From: Thermoactinomyces daqus
GTDB lineage: Bacteria; Bacillota; Bacilli; Thermoactinomycetales; Thermoactinomycetaceae
Reading direction: 5' to 3'
DNA length: 64,000 bases
Assembly (NCBI RefSeq): GCF_000763315.1
Contig: NZ_JPST01000035.1
Location: 96,242 to 160,241 of the forward strand
The position numbers were made by a program, and so were the translations under genes. Each line of letters starts with the position of its first letter. Within the stretch, counting starts at the first letter, position 1. The notes under the pieces were generated by a model, which saw only the letters and a list, made by a program, of their open reading frames with translations, did not search any database and was not told where the DNA came from. Shown here piece after piece: positions 10,387-19,322 of this stretch.

Positions 10387-11703
10387 GTGTCTGATAAAGT
10401 GATTGTAGTGGGTGGAGGACTTGCCGGACTGAGCGCCGCAGCTCGACTCGCTTACAATGGTTGCAAAGTAACCTTGCTGGAAAAGGCACCGAAGCTCGGA
10501 GGGCGCGCAATTTCCATTCCGATGAAAGGGTTTAATTTCAATTTTGGAGCCCATGCCATTTATGCGCGAGATAAATCGATCCTGCGCAAGTATGAACATG
10601 AAATCGGACTGAAGGTTGACTGGAAAGATTTTTCACCTTCCAAAGCCTTTTATGACATGGGAACTTTCACCACCCCCATGCCTGCAACACTCGAAGGATT
10701 GTATCGCACCAAAGTGTTGGATTCACAGAATAAATGGCGCTTTGCTTACGAAGTCTTCAAAACGATGTCTTCTCTTGAACGGGGAGAACCCGGCGTGTTA
10801 ATCGGAGATTATCTGCAAAAGGAAACTCCCCAAGTGAGGGATCTTTTGTTGACCATCGCTTCATCCAACTTTTTTACCAATGAACCGGAAAAAATTCCGT
10901 CCCCCCTCTTTTTCCAATATTATAAACGGCTGTTTGCCACACAACGCGCTGTCAGCTACATCGGCGGCGGATGGCAGGCAATTGTTGATTCATTTGCGGA
11001 AATCATTGAAAAAAACGGCAGCAAAATCATCACCAAAGAAAAAGTAACCAAAATCGAACTCGATGGCAACCGGATTACCGCTGTTTATGGAAAAGAAGAA
11101 AAATACGAAGCTGATTATATTATTTTCTGCATTCCTCCAAAAGAGTTATGCCAATTGTTCGCCGACACTCCATTCGCCAAATATTTTGAGGAATACAGCC
11201 ACTATGTGCCTACGCAAGTCGTTGTCTATGATGTCGGTTTAAGCGAGCGGATTTCCAGCCCGTTCACCTACATTTATCAAAAAGCGCAACGCGTCTTTAT
11301 CACCGACATTTCCTACTACGATATAACCTGCGTTCCTGACGGGGGACAGCTGATGCAAGCGGTTGCCTACCTCAACGAACAAGAGATTGCAGAAGGAAAA
11401 GCGGATGAAAAAGTGGCGACTATCGAATCCGTCTATGACAAGCATTTCCCCGGCTGGCGTGAACGCCTTGTCGCCAAGCGCATTTCCAAAAAAGCGACTG
11501 TCCAGGAAATCAAATGCATTGAGGATCAACGCTTGATGCCGGTCAAATTTTACAGCTTGCCCAATGCCTACTTTGCCGGTGACTGGTGTGAAGGAGACGG
11601 ACAGCTTTCGGAACTTTCCTTTAGCTCCGCTTACAACGTAACCAGCCATATCCTCGAGCATGCGGTTCCGGCGGAAGGAATGAAAAAAGCAACCAGCGCC
11701 TGA
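10387..11703 (+). CDS. FAD-dependent oxidoreductase of the amine oxidase / phytoene desaturase-like superfamily
   Basis: The 438-aa protein opens with a Rossmann dinucleotide fold, VIVVGGGLAGLSAAARL, followed by EKAPKLGGRA, the classic FAD-binding start of flavin amine oxidases, phytoene desaturases and protoporphyrinogen oxidases. The C-terminus has NAYFAGDWCEGDG, the second FAD-contact motif. The start is a GTG at 10387 with AAGGAG about ten bases upstream. The substrate cannot be deduced; it is not part of a carotenoid or haem operon here. The last codons form part of its own terminator. Confidence 0.85.
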   Translation: MSDKVIVVGGGLAGLSAAARLAYNGCKVTLLEKAPKLGGRAISIPMKGFNFNFGAHAIYARDKSILRKYEHEIGLKVDWKDFSPSKAFYDMGTFTTPMPATLEGLYRTKVLDSQNKWRFAYEVFKTMSSLERGEPGVLIGDYLQKETPQVRDLLLTIASSNFFTNEPEKIPSPLFFQYYKRLFATQRAVSYIGGGWQAIVDSFAEIIEKNGSKIITKEKVTKIELDGNRITAVYGKEEKYEADYIIFCIPPKELCQLFADTPFAKYFEEYSHYVPTQVVVYDVGLSERISSPFTYIYQKAQRVFITDISYYDITCVPDGGQLMQAVAYLNEQEIAEGKADEKVATIESVYDKHFPGWRERLVAKRISKKATVQEIKCIEDQRLMPVKFYSLPNAYFAGDWCEGDGQLSELSFSSAYNVTSHILEHAVPAEGMKKATSA

Positions 11704-11720
11704 TGCTGGTTGCTTTTTTA
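11689..11720 (+). terminator. Terminator overlapping the 3' end of the FAD oxidoreductase gene
   Basis: A perfect 9-bp stem, GCAACCAGC (11689-11697) and GCTGGTTGC (11705-11713), has the stop codon in its loop and is followed by six T. The A-run on the other side gives a U-tract for the convergent gene ending at 11718. Confidence 0.9.
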
Positions 11721-12293
11721 CGCTCCCATCAATATGTAAACGATCGTGCCGATCAGGGTCATTCCGATGGCAACCGATGCGAACACCAATGAAAACAGCA
11801 TTTTATCGCTGGCATAATCCTTTAACTCCTCCGGTGTTTTGCTGTCGATCCGACGCGCCTGACTACGCAAATGAACATTGCCGAGCAGGATCAAGAAAAG
11901 CAGAACAATAACAAAATACCACCACGAAATTCCTTCGCCAAACCGGATGTTCCCCTCGCGTATCCAAGCCTGGACGAAGAAAAAAATCCCGACGACGAAC
12001 AGCAACAATGACGTGGAAGTGTAATAGGCTCCCCACTTCTCCCCCAGCTTGTCCCGTTCATACTGATAAAGCTCTCTCATCTCCGGAAAAAGATGAAGAA
12101 ACGGATTGGGCGACTTCATCCACCAACTGATGAGCGGGAACAGGACAAACAGGCAACCCCAGATGAAATAAACAAGCCGGGCGGCAGGCTCCACTAAGAG
12201 GAAAACAAAGAGAAGTGCGATTATGCAAAGGTAGAACAGATTGGAGTAAATGGATTGTTTTTTTCGAAGTTCACATAAACGGTTTTCATCCAT
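11718..12293 (-). CDS. Uncharacterised multi-pass membrane protein
   Basis: I do not recognise the family. The 191-aa protein has a short charged N-terminus, then about five hydrophobic segments (near residues 19-36, 41-58, 95-113, 122-141 and 168-188), with a charged loop KSPNPFLHLFPEMRELYQYERDKLGEKW between the second and third. I chose the ATG at 12293 (MDENRLCE), preceded by AGGTGG; the frame stays open up to a TTG overlapping the holA stop. It follows holA by about 70 bases on the same strand and may be cotranscribed with it. Confidence 0.7.
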   Translation of the reverse strand: MDENRLCELRKKQSIYSNLFYLCIIALLFVFLLVEPAARLVYFIWGCLFVLFPLISWWMKSPNPFLHLFPEMRELYQYERDKLGEKWGAYYTSTSLLLFVVGIFFFVQAWIREGNIRFGEGISWWYFVIVLLFLILLGNVHLRSQARRIDSKTPEELKDYASDKMLFSLVFASVAIGMTLIGTIVYILMGA

Positions 12294-12364
12294 CGTTGGG
12301 GATTCCACCTTTTTTATATTTTCATAATCATTGGGCCAAAGGCCTCTCCGTGGCAACGGGAGGC

Positions 12365-13396
12365 TCAAGCAGAAAGGTTGACTTGGAAAAGCAGGCGTTC
12401 CACCGCCAAATGTTTGTCCACTTTTCCTGACTTGATATCTTGATCAGTCAAAATCGCCGTATCCAACAAGAGGCGCAGTTGCTGTTCGGAAAAGGCCGCT
12501 CCCTGTTTTGCCGCCAGTTTCACCGGGTAGGGATGAACCTTGAGAAATGCCGCCATCTCTTTGTCAGACATCCCCTGCCGCTGCAAGATCTTGACCTGCA
12601 GCATCAACCGAATCTGACGTGTAATCAGAGCCAGGATGCGAATCGGCTCTTCCTTTTGAAAAATCAGGTCACTCCAGATATGGAACGCTTCGTTCAATTG
12701 GCGCTTCGCTATTTTATCCGTCAGCTTAAATACATCATGCTCCAGGGTGCGCGGTACCAGTTCGGCGACAATGTCCGGTGTCACCTTTCCCCCCGCTCCG
12801 ACGTAAAGGGCCAATTTGCTCACTTCCGCGTGGAGAAGCCGGAGATCAGGACCAGTCAGCATGATCAAATCAAGAACCGCTTGCGGATCTGCCTGGACAT
12901 GCAATTTGGCAAACCGCCTTTCCACCCACTGAAGCAAATCCTTCCCCGCCAACAGGGGAAACTCAACGGCACGCGCATGTTTAAGCAGTTCCTTCACGAT
13001 TTTTTTTCGCTTGTCAAGCTGCTCGCCGGAAACGGTTAAAACCACCACACTGGTGGACAGAGGCTGCTTTAAGTACTGGAGCAGGGCATCCGTTTCATGC
13101 TGAACGCCGCTTTTCCCTTTCCCGGCTGTCAAAAAGCGGGCATTCTGACCGATAATCAACCGCCTGTCCCCAAAAAAGGGCAGAGTTTCCGCCTCTTGCA
13201 CCAGCATCTGCACCGGCGTCTCATCCAAATCAATCTGCATGAGATTACCAAAGGAGACTTCTTCCGGACTCCACCTTTTTTTCATCCATTCAATTGCTTC
13301 TTCAATCAAGAAACCTTCTTCACCATAAAAGAGATAAACGGGAGCGATGTTATCTTCCTGCCACTCTTTCAGCCATGAACGATCCATTTTCGCCAC
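12365..13396 (-). CDS. holA: DNA polymerase III delta subunit
   Basis: HolA opens and loads the sliding clamp as part of the clamp-loader complex. The 343-aa protein begins with a region containing PVYLFYGEEGFLIEEA, the degenerate P-loop-like start of HolA, and carries the expected helical C-terminus (family PF06144 and its partner domain). The ATG at 13396 has a GAGGAAGAGGTGG stretch upstream. In Bacillus holA lies between comEC and rpsT; here the same position is kept, but an ECF sigma/anti-sigma pair separates it from comEC. Confidence 0.95.
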   Translation of the reverse strand: MAKMDRSWLKEWQEDNIAPVYLFYGEEGFLIEEAIEWMKKRWSPEEVSFGNLMQIDLDETPVQMLVQEAETLPFFGDRRLIIGQNARFLTAGKGKSGVQHETDALLQYLKQPLSTSVVVLTVSGEQLDKRKKIVKELLKHARAVEFPLLAGKDLLQWVERRFAKLHVQADPQAVLDLIMLTGPDLRLLHAEVSKLALYVGAGGKVTPDIVAELVPRTLEHDVFKLTDKIAKRQLNEAFHIWSDLIFQKEEPIRILALITRQIRLMLQVKILQRQGMSDKEMAAFLKVHPYPVKLAAKQGAAFSEQQLRLLLDTAILTDQDIKSGKVDKHLAVERLLFQVNLSA

Positions 13397-13405
13397 CTCT
13401 TCCTC

Positions 13406-14086
13406 CTAGTTTATCTCTTTTTTCTCCTTGACATCAATCATGACGGTCTGGTCGTCTTTTCCATCAGCAGACGGCAGGATCAGCCGAACGCGTTGTTTGT
13501 TTTGCCATACAACCGATGGCGAGCCGTCAACCTTCCGAAAAATGCGGCTGCGATATTGGACGCTTCCGTCCGCCTTGCGCACGATTAAATGATTTCCCTG
13601 CCAAATGGCGCAATATTGACGATCAGGTGACCAAACCTCCTGAATATTTTCCAGCTCGAATTTGGCAGCCCGATCTTTGCTCCCGTCTGTATGCTCCGGC
13701 GGAACCGGATCGGCAATTTTGGAGGCCGTATTGATGGGAATGCCCCCCCATTTGCTCAGATAAAACAGACCGATAAAGAGGAACAAGACGAGCGCAGCAG
13801 CCATCCTCCCTAATCGGAGCCAATTGTATCTCGGTTTGATCACTGTTTGCGGCTTCGTCTTCTTTTTGTCGTCCTCGATCGCCTCCAGCACCGCATCGAC
13901 GACGCTGTGCGGTGGCTCCACTTTGGGAAGAAGGGATAGTTCACCGGACAGCCACTGCATCTCTTCCGCCGTTGCCCGGCATTGCGGCGACTGTTCCAGC
14001 TGCTTTTCCAGCATTTTCTTTTCTGCCGCAGTCAGATCACCATCCAAGTCACGTTGAATCCATTCCATCACTTTTTCATCTGCCAA
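13406..14086 (-). CDS. Membrane-bound anti-sigma factor, partner of the upstream ECF sigma factor
   Basis: The N-terminal cytoplasmic part (about residues 1-90) looks like a zinc-finger-type anti-sigma domain (LDGDLTAAEKKMLEKQLEQSP...CRATAEEM) but has only a single cysteine there, so the classical HxxxCxxC zinc site is not intact. One membrane helix follows (about 94-117). The outer domain contains a beta-propeller-like stretch, VWSPDRQYCAIWQGNHLIV, which could be a sensor. The start is a TTG at 14086 after AGGAGGGGATG. It overlaps the sigma gene by 19 bases, implying translational coupling. Confidence 0.82.
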   Translation of the reverse strand: MADEKVMEWIQRDLDGDLTAAEKKMLEKQLEQSPQCRATAEEMQWLSGELSLLPKVEPPHSVVDAVLEAIEDDKKKTKPQTVIKPRYNWLRLGRMAAALVLFLFIGLFYLSKWGGIPINTASKIADPVPPEHTDGSKDRAAKFELENIQEVWSPDRQYCAIWQGNHLIVRKADGSVQYRSRIFRKVDGSPSVVWQNKQRVRLILPSADGKDDQTVMIDVKEKKEIN

Positions 14087-14625
14087 GATACATCCCCTCC
14101 TTCCTGATATTCCGACAACCACTTTTGCAGTTGTTTGCGCGCACGAAACAAATGCGATTTGACCGTATTCAGGGGGAGTCCCATCGCTTCTGCTATCTCC
14201 TGGTAATGATAACCTTGTACATAGCGCAGGATAATCGCCGTTTGCTGTTGCAGGGGCAGACGGCGAATCGCCTGTCTCAAATCAGACAGGATCGCTCCCC
14301 GCTCCACCTCTTTAGCCGCTTTGCCATCCTCATGCTGCGGTTCTTCATCAAACAGTATGACGTTTTTCCGTTTGCGAAACAAATCGATGCATACATTGGT
14401 AACAATGCGCTGCGCCCATGTATGCAACAAAGCTTCTCCTTTATAGGAAGGGAGATATTTATATATTTTCAACAGAGCTTCTTGTGTGGCGTCCAAAGCA
14501 TCCTGTTCGTTTCCCATCATATAATAAGCGGTGCGATAAAGCGATGTCTCCAATTGCTTAAGTATTTGCACAATCGCTTTCCTGTCGCCCGACTGAGCCT
14601 GTTTGATCAACTCTGAATCAAGCAA
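14068..14625 (-). CDS. ECF-type RNA polymerase sigma factor
   Basis: The 185-aa protein has a region 2 with DALDATQEALLKIYKYLPSY and a region 4 with LPLQQQTAIILRYVQGYHYQEIAEAMG followed by the helix-turn-helix LPLNTVKSHLFRARKQL. Region 3 is absent, as in ECF factors. The TTG start at 14625 follows AGGGGGT. It is cotranscribed with, and overlaps by 19 bases, a membrane anti-sigma factor, the usual arrangement for signal-responsive envelope sigma factors. A possible self-recognised promoter lies at 14648-14676. The stimulus is unknown. Confidence 0.92.
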   Translation of the reverse strand: MLDSELIKQAQSGDRKAIVQILKQLETSLYRTAYYMMGNEQDALDATQEALLKIYKYLPSYKGEALLHTWAQRIVTNVCIDLFRKRKNVILFDEEPQHEDGKAAKEVERGAILSDLRQAIRRLPLQQQTAIILRYVQGYHYQEIAEAMGLPLNTVKSHLFRARKQLQKWLSEYQEGGDVSWQMKK

Positions 14626-14647
14626 CGAAATACCCCCTATATTCTTT

Positions 14648-14676
14648 TAGACCTGTTTGAACTGCGGCAGGTTGCA
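14648..14676 (-). promoter_or_regulatory. Candidate autoregulated ECF promoter
   Basis: On the minus strand TGCAAC (14671-14676) and GGTCTA (14648-14653) are separated by 17 bases. This resembles the -35 AAC and -10 CGTC/GTCTA elements used by several ECF sigma factors, and it lies 23 bases before the sigma gene start. Confidence 0.4.
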
Positions 14677-14754
14677 ACACCCTATGTATGTACATAAATA
14701 ATACTATTATATCGCGGGGCAAATCGGGCAAAAGACGAATCCTTTTTTACATCT

Positions 14755-17138
14755 TCAAGGAGAAGTGCTTTCCACCCGGATCTTTTGCTTTTCGACGTGA
14801 AAAATGATCGCTCCAAGCTGATCGGTTCGCAAGATCACGGCATGTCGGGCACGCAAGCGCTGAAGCACCAGGGGAGAGGGATGGCCAAACGGATTATGCC
14901 GCCCCACGGAGATAACGGCATAGCGCGGGGCCACGGCATCGAGCCATTCTGCACCGGTGGACGTGCGGCTCCCGTGGTGTGCCACCTTTAGCACCTGGAC
15001 ATGCGGCAACCTCCACCCGGCTAATATCCGCTTTTCCGCTTCACTGCTGATATCTCCTGTCATCAAGGTTTGAAAGCGGCCGATCGATAACAAAAAAACA
15101 ACGGACTCATCATTTGCCGATCGGTTCGCGGTCGCCGGATGCAAAAATGTAAGGAACACACCGGGCGAAAATTGCCATCTCAATCCCGGCCGGGCGATCC
15201 GGATCGGAATTTTTCGTTCCCGCATCTCTCTTAACAAATCCAGTTCCAACGCGCTTTTCGGCGGAAGAGGGCCACGGATCACCATTTTCACCGGAAATCT
15301 TTGCACCACCGCTTTCGCTCCGCCAATATGGTCCGCATCGCCATGCGTTAAAATGAACAGATCAATCTGTTTGATACCCCGGTATTTGAGATAAGGAATA
15401 ATCACATTTTCACCGGCATCAAAGCGGCGGCTACCTGATCCGAAGCGGTTTCCGCGCGAGGAAAACCCTCCGCTGTCGATGAGAATCGTCTTTCCTGTCT
15501 GTGTTTCCACAACTGCCGCATCTCCCTGACCCACGTCGAGAAATGCGATCCGGTTTTCCGCTCCCTCTCCGTTACGTTTCCCATAAGCAAATGCCACCAA
15601 ACTGAACAGCAAAAGAACGACACCGATCCGCTTCCATTGAGGAACAAACGGCTTCATCCAAACGACGGCCAGACTTATGACTGTAAAGCAATAAAGTGCA
15701 AGCCACAGGGCGGACGGCCCGGCCCATGACGGAAATGCCCATGTCCATTGCAACATCCAGCGGACACCCTGATGAACCAGCTCCAGCAATTGGCTGGTGA
15801 GACAGGCAAGCCACGAAGCCAGCGGTCCCGGAACAAAAGCAAGCAGAAGCGAACCGAGAGACAGCGGAAGAATCAGGGAACTGATCAATGGAACGAACAG
15901 AAGGTTGGCCAGCCAAGAAAGAAGCGAAAACTCGTGAAAATGAAAGATGAGAACCGGGAACGACACCAGCTCTGCAATCAGATTGGCGGCCAAAAACTGA
16001 CGAAGACTGCGCGACGGAACAGGAATGCGGCCGGCGACAGGCTCCGTCCCCACAACCAGAGCAGCGGTCACCAGATAGCTTAACTGAAAGCCGGCTTCTT
16101 CGATTTGAAAGGGATTCCATCCTAACTGGACCAGAAAGGAAACAGCCAAAAACGAAAGGGTATCCCGAAACTTTTTCAAAACGATGGCTAAAAGTGAAAA
16201 ACCGGCCATGATCACCGCGCGGATCACCGGCGGACCAAGTCCTGTCAGAACGGCGTACACCGGAAGACACAAAAGGATTGCCAACGCCGATTTTTCCCGC
16301 GTCAGCCCCAGGCGCGTCAACAAAAAATAAAAACAGCCGATCACAACAGCCACGTGCAGCCCGGATACAGATAAAAGATGAATAATGCCCAATGTGGCAT
16401 ACTGGGTCTCCAAACTGTCGGGAACAGCTGATTGCTCTCCCAGCAGAAGGCCGCGAAGATATCCGCTCTGATCTCGGCCATACAGTTTCTCAATTCGTTG
16501 ATCCAGCCAGGCGCGCCCTCGATCGATCAGTACCAGCGGATGATGCGGGACGGAAGCCAAAACCTTGATCCGTTCCGGCGAGTCAGATTGTCCGATCAAA
16601 TGGATATGCCGACGATATAGATACGCGCCATAATCAAAGGCTCCCGGATTGCGCGGCCGGGGCGATTTGCTGAAGGTGAGCCTGATCCGGATCGTGGACA
16701 GCCGCTTTAACCGCCGGGCTTGTTCCCATTCGTCGTAAGAATGCAGCTTCCGCCTGACAGCACCCGTTCGGGAATCACTCTGCACCATCCCCGATCGGTT
16801 TTTACGTCGAAGACCATCATTTCGAACGTTAACTGGTCTCCCTCGATATCCGGAAGCGAAACAACCTTTCCGATCGCAACCTGAGGGCTGTTCAAAAACT
16901 GGCGCGGCAGATGGGAAACGTTGTTCGCCACGTCCCAGGCATAACGGAATGCTCCGGCAAACAGTCCGAGCAGCAGAAACAGGACAACCCGGCCTTTTCG
17001 ATAATGATAGACGATCCAGCCTCCGGCCAGCGCGACCAGGACCGCTGCACATCCGTAAAAGAAAAATGCATTCCACCCGCGTGCGGCGAAAACCCCGGCA
17101 ATCCATCCCGCGCTGACCCATACGAGCGGCCGCTTCAC
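14755..17138 (-). pseudogene. comEC: ComEC DNA-uptake channel protein, interrupted by a one-base frameshift
   Basis: ComEC forms the membrane channel for single-stranded DNA during transformation. The first frame starts at the ATG at 17138 (MKRPLVWVSAGW), covers the N-terminal membrane helices and the DUF4131 region to about 16757, and then runs into a stop at 16707. The next frame resumes exactly there with VRRKLHSYDEWEQARRL and continues through NPGAFDYGAYL, the Competence membrane domain and the C-terminal metallo-beta-lactamase-like domain (LDVGQGDAAVVE, HGDADHIGG, HHGSRTSTG) to 14755. One missing base near 16757 explains it; the full protein would be about 794 aa, normal for ComEC. Either a real inactivation or a sequence error. 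Confidence 0.88.
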
Positions 17139-17237
17139 CCTCCTTCCCCTCCTTTTTTTTTACAAACTTCGGAGGATTTCTCCATTTTCCTACATTTTCC
17201 TTCTTCTTTTTCCATCCTGTCATTAATTTTCAAGGCA

Positions 17238-17266
17238 CAAAAAAACGCCAATATCACCATTGGCGT
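17238..17266 (-). terminator. Terminator after dnaI
   Basis: A perfect 8-bp stem, ACGCCAAT (17245-17252) and ATTGGCGT (17259-17266), has loop ATCACC; on the minus strand it is followed by seven T. Confidence 0.85.
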
Positions 17267-17368
17267 GATGCTCAAACCGGAGCATAAGGAATCGGTGCTT
17301 TTCTGCTACGACTGATGCCAAAGGAACGGGAGAAAAGCGAACAGACTGGAAAATAAGCTGACCAGATC

Positions 17369-18328
17369 TCAATTGGCATTATTGTTCAGGGCATATCTCC
17401 TGTTTCTTCCCTGTACCTCAACAACCGTCACATAAGGCTTGATTCTTTCCATGATCCTTTTGGCCTTCAGCGGTTCATGGCGTTCATATCCGTTTGACAG
17501 CGTAATGGAGAGCCATTCCTCCAATTCATCAAGCGTGAGGTTGGAAGTGTAAATGGTCGGAAGCTGATTGGATACCCGGTTGTGCAAAACCACGGCCAAT
17601 ACACTGTCCCTCAACCAGGAAGTCAGGTTTTCCACCCCGATATCATCCAGTACCAATATGGGGACGTTGCTTAATGCTTCCAGTTTACTATTGAGCAATC
17701 CTTCTTTCTTGGCGATGGTATCCCTCAGTTCCTGGGCAAGTGCCGAAGTGTGAACCATCATGGAGGGAATTCCGTATTCAGCCAGGGTATTTAAAATAGC
17801 ACCGGCAATATAACTTTTTCCCGTCCCGAATGATCCGCAAAAGTAAAGGCCTTTAACCGTTTCCCCGTTGGCTATTCTCAGGCAGAAATCCAAAGCGGCA
17901 TCGATCGCCTTTTCCCGTCCATGATCCAATTCAATCGTTTGAAACGTTGCCTTTTGAATGTCCAGAGGAATTTGCTGACACTGAATTAAGTTTTTTCTCC
18001 GCTCTTCCTCTTTTTTCACCTTGAGCTTGCTGCATTCATTCATGACCAGATCCACAAAACCGCCGTATTCCCTTAAAGTCGGAAAGTGCCCTTTCATCAG
18101 GTTTGGACACTCACTCAAACGGAGACACTGTTTGCAGTTTTCATTTTCCTGGACGAATTGATGGAGCTTGGAGAACGAACGTTTTAAGATTGCCTCGGAA
18201 ACTTCATGCTCCACCATATATTTGACCACTAAAGGGTGTTTTAACAACGCGTTTAATTGCCTTTCCATCTGATCCGGACTGAAGCGTTCTTTCATTTTTG
18301 AAGAGATAACGTTTCCCAGTTTTTTCAA
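17369..18328 (-). CDS. dnaI: Primosomal protein DnaI, helicase loader
   Basis: DnaI is an AAA+ ATPase that loads the replicative helicase. The 319-aa protein has an N-terminal helicase-binding domain with a zinc-binding cluster, NCKQCLRLSECPN (about residues 64-76), then the AAA+ domain with a Walker A GSFGTGKS near 167 and a Walker B ILVLDDIG near 224, ending in a basic tail. The start is a TTG at 18328 after GGGGAG. In Bacillus dnaI follows dnaB; no dnaB is seen here, so the gene has moved or dnaB lies elsewhere. It stands alone, flanked by the dcd terminator upstream and its own terminator downstream. Confidence 0.9.
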   Translation of the reverse strand: MKKLGNVISSKMKERFSPDQMERQLNALLKHPLVVKYMVEHEVSEAILKRSFSKLHQFVQENENCKQCLRLSECPNLMKGHFPTLREYGGFVDLVMNECSKLKVKKEEERRKNLIQCQQIPLDIQKATFQTIELDHGREKAIDAALDFCLRIANGETVKGLYFCGSFGTGKSYIAGAILNTLAEYGIPSMMVHTSALAQELRDTIAKKEGLLNSKLEALSNVPILVLDDIGVENLTSWLRDSVLAVVLHNRVSNQLPTIYTSNLTLDELEEWLSITLSNGYERHEPLKAKRIMERIKPYVTVVEVQGRNRRYALNNNAN

Positions 18329-18628
18329 TTTCTCGAATCTCCCCGTTCTTATGGTCAGACATGCTGATTTTCCGTTTGTATGTGATCAACACGCCTGTCC
18401 ACGAAGACTTCTGCATGTAATCTTATCACAAAACCGGGTGGCAATCACCCGATCGAATTTACGTTTTTTTCCGATCTGAAAAGCACATATCCAAGTGATC
18501 AGGGCAGAGACGGGTAATTCCCGCATCATCCTGAAATGACGATCGGATTTTTTCCTCTCACTCAAATCCTGGGATGAAAGAAGAAAATCGGAGACTGATG
18601 CATTCCTCACGATCCGGTCAATAAAGGC
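18329..18628. other. Gap between dcd terminator and dnaI
   Basis: Holds the likely dnaI promoter; no convincing protein gene. Short ORFs on the minus strand here overlap dnaI or dcd and lack ribosome binding sites. Confidence 0.4.
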
Positions 18629-18658
18629 AAAAAAGACGGCCGATGGATTTCGCCGTCT
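18629..18658 (-). terminator. Terminator after dcd
   Basis: Arms AGACGGC (18634-18640) and GCCGTCT (18652-18658) form a 7-bp stem; the minus strand continues with six T. Confidence 0.82.
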
Positions 18659-18680
18659 GTTTGCATCATCTATGATCCTG

Positions 18681-19238
18681 TTATACCTTTGGCAGTGTAA
18701 TTCCCGTTTGTCCCTGGTATTTCCCTTGTTTGGAGCGGTAAGAGACTTCACAAATCTCATCACTCTCCAAAAACAGAATCTGACAAAGGCCTTCATTGGA
18801 ATAAATCTTTGCCGGCAGCGGTGTCGTATTTGAGATTTCCAACGTAACGTACCCTTCCCAGCCGGGTTCGAGAGGGGTCACATTGGTAATGATTCCGCAG
18901 CGCGCATACGTTGACTTGCCGACACACACGGCCAGGACGTTTTCCGGAATGCGAAAATATTCCACCGACCGCGCCAGGGCAAATGAGTTGGGAGGAATGA
19001 TGCACACTTCTCCTTTAAAATCGATAAACGAATCGGAATCGATCTTTTTCGGATCGATGACGGGGTTCAGCGCATTGTGAAAAATCTTGTATTCATCCGC
19101 AACGCGCAAATCATATCCATAACTGCTGAGTCCAAAACTGACCGCTTCCCCTTTCCCCACGTTCCGATCGATAAACGGCTCGATCATTTGATGATGAAGC
19201 GCCATTTCGCGTATCCATTTATCCGATTTAATGGCCAT
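18681..19238 (-). CDS. dcd: dCTP deaminase
   Basis: Dcd deaminates dCTP toward dUTP/dUMP for thymidylate synthesis. The 185-aa protein from the ATG at 19238 ([13 protein letters not shown]) is of usual length. It shows [36 protein letters not shown] with the active-site STYAR segment, and the C-terminal substrate-covering region [21 protein letters not shown] precedes the start. Whether it is mono- or bifunctional (dUMP-forming) cannot be judged with confidence. It sits in the comEA-comEC interval, where Bacillus has comEB, a dCMP deaminase. Confidence 0.95.
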   Translation of the reverse strand: MAIKSDKWIREMALHHQMIEPFIDRNVGKGEAVSFGLSSYGYDLRVADEYKIFHNALNPVIDPKKIDSDSFIDFKGEVCIIPPNSFALARSVEYFRIPENVLAVCVGKSTYARCGIITNVTPLEPGWEGYVTLEISNTTPLPAKIYSNEGLCQILFLESDEICEVSYRSKQGKYQGQTGITLPKV

Positions 19239-19297
19239 TTCCTGCAATCTCCTTCTGTGCAAAATTTCCCTTCTCATTTTACATGATCATCTGCAAA

Positions 19298-19322
19298 AGA
19301 AAAACGCCCCCTGGAGGAGACG
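19298..19322 (-). terminator. Probable terminator after metC
   Basis: AGCGTCTCC pairs with GGGGGCGTT (including G-U pairs) around a four-base loop on the minus strand, followed by TTTTC, immediately past the metC stop. Confidence 0.6.

Noticed and set aside
14755..17223. 822-codon frame as an intact ComEC
   Set aside because: Its first about 160 residues are low-complexity and unlike ComEC, whereas the true N-terminus lies in another frame up to 16757; so the long frame is not the real start.
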